A stretch of 56,976 bases of DNA from Pseudonocardia sp. (lineage in GTDB: Bacteria > Actinomycetota > Actinomycetes > Mycobacteriales > Pseudonocardiaceae), in the NCBI GenBank assembly GCA_026785945.1, contig JAJAZD010000008.1:1-56976 (forward strand), read 5' to 3'. Numbering within the stretch: the first letter of the stretch is position 1; each line of letters begins with the position of its first letter. The notes under the pieces are model-generated. The model was given only the letters and a program-made list of their open reading frames with translations. It searched no databases and was not told the origin of the DNA. Shown here piece after piece: positions 53,777 through 56,976 of the stretch. The translations under genes were made by a program, and so were the position numbers.

Positions 53777-53804
53777 GACCTGCCGGGGGCGCACCCGGCA
53801 GGTC
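53777..53804. terminator. Bidirectional terminator between convergent genes
   Basis: GACCTGCCGGG (53777-53787), loop of six, CCCGGCAGGTC (53794-53804): perfect 11-bp stem between the methyltransferase and Rieske genes. Confidence 0.85.
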
Positions 53805-53817
53805 GGGTCGTTCCGGC

Positions 53818-54813
53818 TCAGGGGCGGGCGCGGAGCTCGTGGCGGCGCTCGGCGTAGACGAGATCGTCGCGCCACAGGCGCCGGGCGACCACCCCGATCA
53901 TCGGGCGCAGCGCCCCGGCGACCCGGCGGGAGTGCTCGAAGCCGCGACGGTCGGAGTGCGCCACGACCGCCTCGATGACGGCGGTGCGGGGTCGCCCGTC
54001 CGGACCAGGGCGCATCGGGGTGGCGTGGGTCTCGACGATCGAGCCGGTGCCCTCGCCGTCGACGATCTCCATGGTGATCGTGCGGGGGTCCGGGCAGGTG
54101 AAGGCGGCGTGCACGGGCACGCCGAGGCGCTTGCCGAGGGTGAACATGACCTCGACGAGGAACCGGTCCTCGGCGGGCAGGCAGTCGACCGGCGGTGCGG
54201 AGAGCACCCGCAGCCCCGCGAACGAGTACGGATGGAACCAGGCGCCGTGCCAGGGGTCGAGGCGGTTGGCGATGATGTCCTCGGGCTCACAGCGGCCGAT
54301 CACCGTGGCGACGGTGTCCAGACTGCGGTCGGCGGGCGGGCGCGGGCCCAGCACCGGGGCGTCGGTGACCTCTCCGTCCGCCTGGTCGTCGAGCCGGACC
54401 CAGGCCAGCACGCCGTCGTCGTGCGCCGGCAGGGTGCGCCAGCCGGGCCGCCCGGCGGCACCGAGCGCGAGCCCGTGCCACCGGCAGACCAGCCGTCCCC
54501 CGTGCACGGGCGCGTCGCACAACGCGGCTCCGAGGTGCGGACAGGCGCCGGGCCCGACGTGCAGCGTGCCGCCGTCGCCACGCCACGCCACCAGCTCCCG
54601 GCCGGCCACGACCCGGCCGAACGCCGCACCGGGCCGCACCTCGCGGCTGCCGGCGAGCACGAACCACCCACCCGACGGCCGGGCGAGCGCCCGGTTGAGT
54701 GCGGCCCGGATGATCCCGGGTTTCGCGTCGGCCCAGGTCGGCCGCTGCTCGGCCCATGCCGGGCGGCGTAGCAGCCGGAGCGGGTTGAGCGGGCGATCGG
54801 AGCGGTCGTTCAC
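53818..54813 (-). CDS. Rieske [2Fe-2S] DUF5914 protein
   Basis: 331 residues from GTG 54813. Rieske ligands CPH (GACPHLGAALC) and CRWHG near residues 90-115; DUF5914 C-terminal domain with VDCLPAEDRFLVEVMFTLGK. Monooxygenase- or ferredoxin-like role inferred; in actinobacteria DUF5914 often accompanies carotenoid-modifying enzymes. No crt genes lie in this window, so this is only a hint. Confidence 0.8.
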   Translation of the reverse strand: MNDRSDRPLNPLRLLRRPAWAEQRPTWADAKPGIIRAALNRALARPSGGWFVLAGSREVRPGAAFGRVVAGRELVAWRGDGGTLHVGPGACPHLGAALCDAPVHGGRLVCRWHGLALGAAGRPGWRTLPAHDDGVLAWVRLDDQADGEVTDAPVLGPRPPADRSLDTVATVIGRCEPEDIIANRLDPWHGAWFHPYSFAGLRVLSAPPVDCLPAEDRFLVEVMFTLGKRLGVPVHAAFTCPDPRTITMEIVDGEGTGSIVETHATPMRPGPDGRPRTAVIEAVVAHSDRRGFEHSRRVAGALRPMIGVVARRLWRDDLVYAERRHELRARP

Positions 54814-54911
54814 GGGATCAGGCTAGATCGGCGCCCCGGGTGGGGCGACCGGACGCGCGGAGATCGAGAACACAGCGATCGATTGCGCGGAGACGGGGAG
54901 CACGGTGGCGG

Positions 54912-56000
<1,089 letters not shown>

Positions 56001-56224
56001 CGGTACCTCCTGGAGCGGGACGCGCGGCGCAGCACCGCGTGGACGTGTGGAGCTCGCGTCCCGACCGGGGAGACCGTCAGCAGGCCGCCGTGTCGAGAAC
56101 GCGGCGACTACTGCAACCGGGTGCCGTGGGCACCGCGCTCACCTCCTCGTCCTGTGGTCGTCGTCTCCGGCCCAGGTTCGATCACCGGGCCACGAGCTAG
56201 TTTACTCCCACCAGCAGATCGGCG

Positions 56225-56743
56225 ATGGAGGCGACGGCATTGCAGTTCGGGCGGTACTACGAGGAGTTCGAGATCGGGGCGGTGTACCGGCACTGGCCGG
56301 GCAAGACGGTCACCGAGTACGACGACCACCTGTTCTGCCTGTTGACCATGAACCACCATCCGCTGCACCTCGACGCCCACTACGCGCAGGAGTCCACGGA
56401 CTTCGGGCGCAACGTCGTGGTCGGCAACTACGTCTACTCCCTGCTGCTGGGCATGTCGGTGCCCGACGTGTCGGGCAAGGCCATCGCGAACCTCGAGGTC
56501 TCCTCGCTCAAGCACACGAAGCCGACCTTCCACGGCGACACGATCTACGGCGAGACCGAGGTGCTGGACAAGACGCCGTCGACGTCGAAGGACGACCGCG
56601 GCGTGGTGCACGTCGAGACGCGCGGGTACAAGCAGGACGGCACGGTCGTCTGCACGTTCCGGCGCAAGGTCATGATCCCGAAGAGGTCCTACGGCGACGC
56701 CCGTGGCGGGGAGCAGCCGGGCCGCCCCGAGCCCCGCGCCTGA
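56225..56743 (+). CDS. MaoC-family hydratase (mesaconyl-CoA hydratase type)
   Basis: 172 residues. Hot-dog fold with YYEEFEIGAVYRHWPGKTVT and MNHHPLHLDAHYAQES (catalytic D and H), then VVVGNYVYSLLLGMSVPDVS. This text closely resembles the MaoC protein encoded beside ccr, mcl and the acyl-CoA dehydrogenase in Streptomyces, which hydrates mesaconyl-CoA. It completes the three-gene ethylmalonyl-CoA subset in this window. Confidence 0.85.
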   Translation: MEATALQFGRYYEEFEIGAVYRHWPGKTVTEYDDHLFCLLTMNHHPLHLDAHYAQESTDFGRNVVVGNYVYSLLLGMSVPDVSGKAIANLEVSSLKHTKPTFHGDTIYGETEVLDKTPSTSKDDRGVVHVETRGYKQDGTVVCTFRRKVMIPKRSYGDARGGEQPGRPEPRA

Positions 56744-56761
56744 CGTCGCCCGGCCGGGGCG

Positions 56762-56937
56762 TCACCGGCGCGGGGCGTCACCGGCGCGGGGCGCACCCGG
56801 GTGCGGCAGCGCGCGCCACGCGGCGAGCGTCTCGAACAGCTCGTCGACGAGGGGGAGCCCGGTGAGGTCGGTGAGATCACACCAGCGCGCGTCCGAGGCG
56901 TGCGCGCCGCGCCCCCCCCGTGCCCCCCCCACCCCCG
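56762..56937 (-). CDS. C-terminal part of an unidentified protein (window end)
   Basis: Minus-strand text SDARWCDLTDLTGLPLVDEL then FETLAAWRALPHPGAPRAG to stop at 56762. The style resembles a NUDIX C-terminus, but this is a weak match. The 5' part runs into the corrupted window end. Confidence 0.45.
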
Positions 56938-56976
56938 AAACAAACAAAGCGAAATACAAAATGTGAATGATAAAAA
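56905..56976. other. Low-quality window end
   Basis: Runs of C with stray bases, then an abrupt switch to AT-rich ACAAACAAAGCGAAATAC. This is unlike the rest of the window and looks like unreliable sequence at a contig end. Confidence 0.6.

Noticed and set aside
56905-56976. Linear-replicon telomere
   Set aside because: Ends lack palindromes; homopolymer runs and the AT-rich tail look like poor sequence instead.

Overview
The window is 57 kb of very GC-rich DNA with actinobacterial codon use, many GTG/TTG starts and frequent ATGA/GTGA stop-start overlaps. The core gene content points to a mycolata-related actinomycete: typA, an lpqW-like gene, the mycothiol gene mshB, fdxA, dapC/dapD/dapE, folP2-like, gpgS, tag, a DUF3117 gene, glgM(glgA)/glgC, sigE-rseA-htrA-tatB, mrp, an MgtE-domain protein, lpqY-sugABC and corA. 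From memory this order closely follows Mycobacterium tuberculosis Rv1165 to Rv1239c. The ethylmalonyl-CoA pathway genes and the oligopeptide ABC operon next to typA/mshB look more Streptomyces-like, so a Pseudonocardiaceae member (for example Pseudonocardia) is my best guess. That is inference, not a database result.

Layout. 1-5.4 kb: LolA/RseB-like lipoprotein, OmpR/histidine-kinase pair, an SRPBCC-NUDIX fusion bracketed by inverted clusters of a 22-bp repeat, and a DUF559 protein. 6-9.8 kb: typA and lpqW. 10-16 kb: oligopeptide/dipeptide ABC operon with fused ATPases. 16-31.6 kb: mycothiol, ferredoxin, lysine/DAP genes, LOG proteins, folate-like, methylglucose lipopolysaccharide (gpgS) and glycogen/maltosyl genes. 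31.6-39.5 kb: envelope stress block (O-methyltransferase, sigE, rseA, htrA, tatB), mrp, MarR, DUF1003 and MgtE/CBS proteins. 39.5-45 kb: a PhzF pseudogene, then malyl-CoA lyase and methylsuccinyl-CoA-type dehydrogenase genes separated by a decayed accessory island (VapC remnant, AAA ATPase, PIN-like fragment, RNA ligase). 45.4-48.3 kb: a general-stress membrane protein gene duplicated around a cassette of sugar/cell-wall gene fragments. 48.3-56 kb: trehalose-type ABC importer lpqY-sugABC with a CRP-like site upstream, a methyltransferase/Rieske pair, corA and a MaoC hydratase.

How the genes work together. Several adjacent modules share carbohydrate and envelope metabolism: trehalose recycling (lpqY-sugABC), alpha-glucan synthesis (glgM/glgC), polymethylated polysaccharide initiation (gpgS), lipoarabinomannan control (lpqW) and envelope stress (sigE/rseA/htrA). 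The diaminopimelate branch (dapC, dapD, dapE) feeds lysine and peptidoglycan. Malyl-CoA lyase, acyl-CoA dehydrogenase and MaoC hydratase correspond to late steps of the ethylmalonyl-CoA acetate-assimilation pathway.

The most unusual material is (i) the 22-bp repeat family, including a copy translated inside an acetyltransferase, (ii) the ATPase/PIN/RNA-ligase island, and (iii) the duplication-bracketed mosaic at 45.6-48.3 kb. Frameshifts are concentrated in accessory genes while core genes are intact. Both ends of the window are low-complexity and look like poor-quality contig ends.
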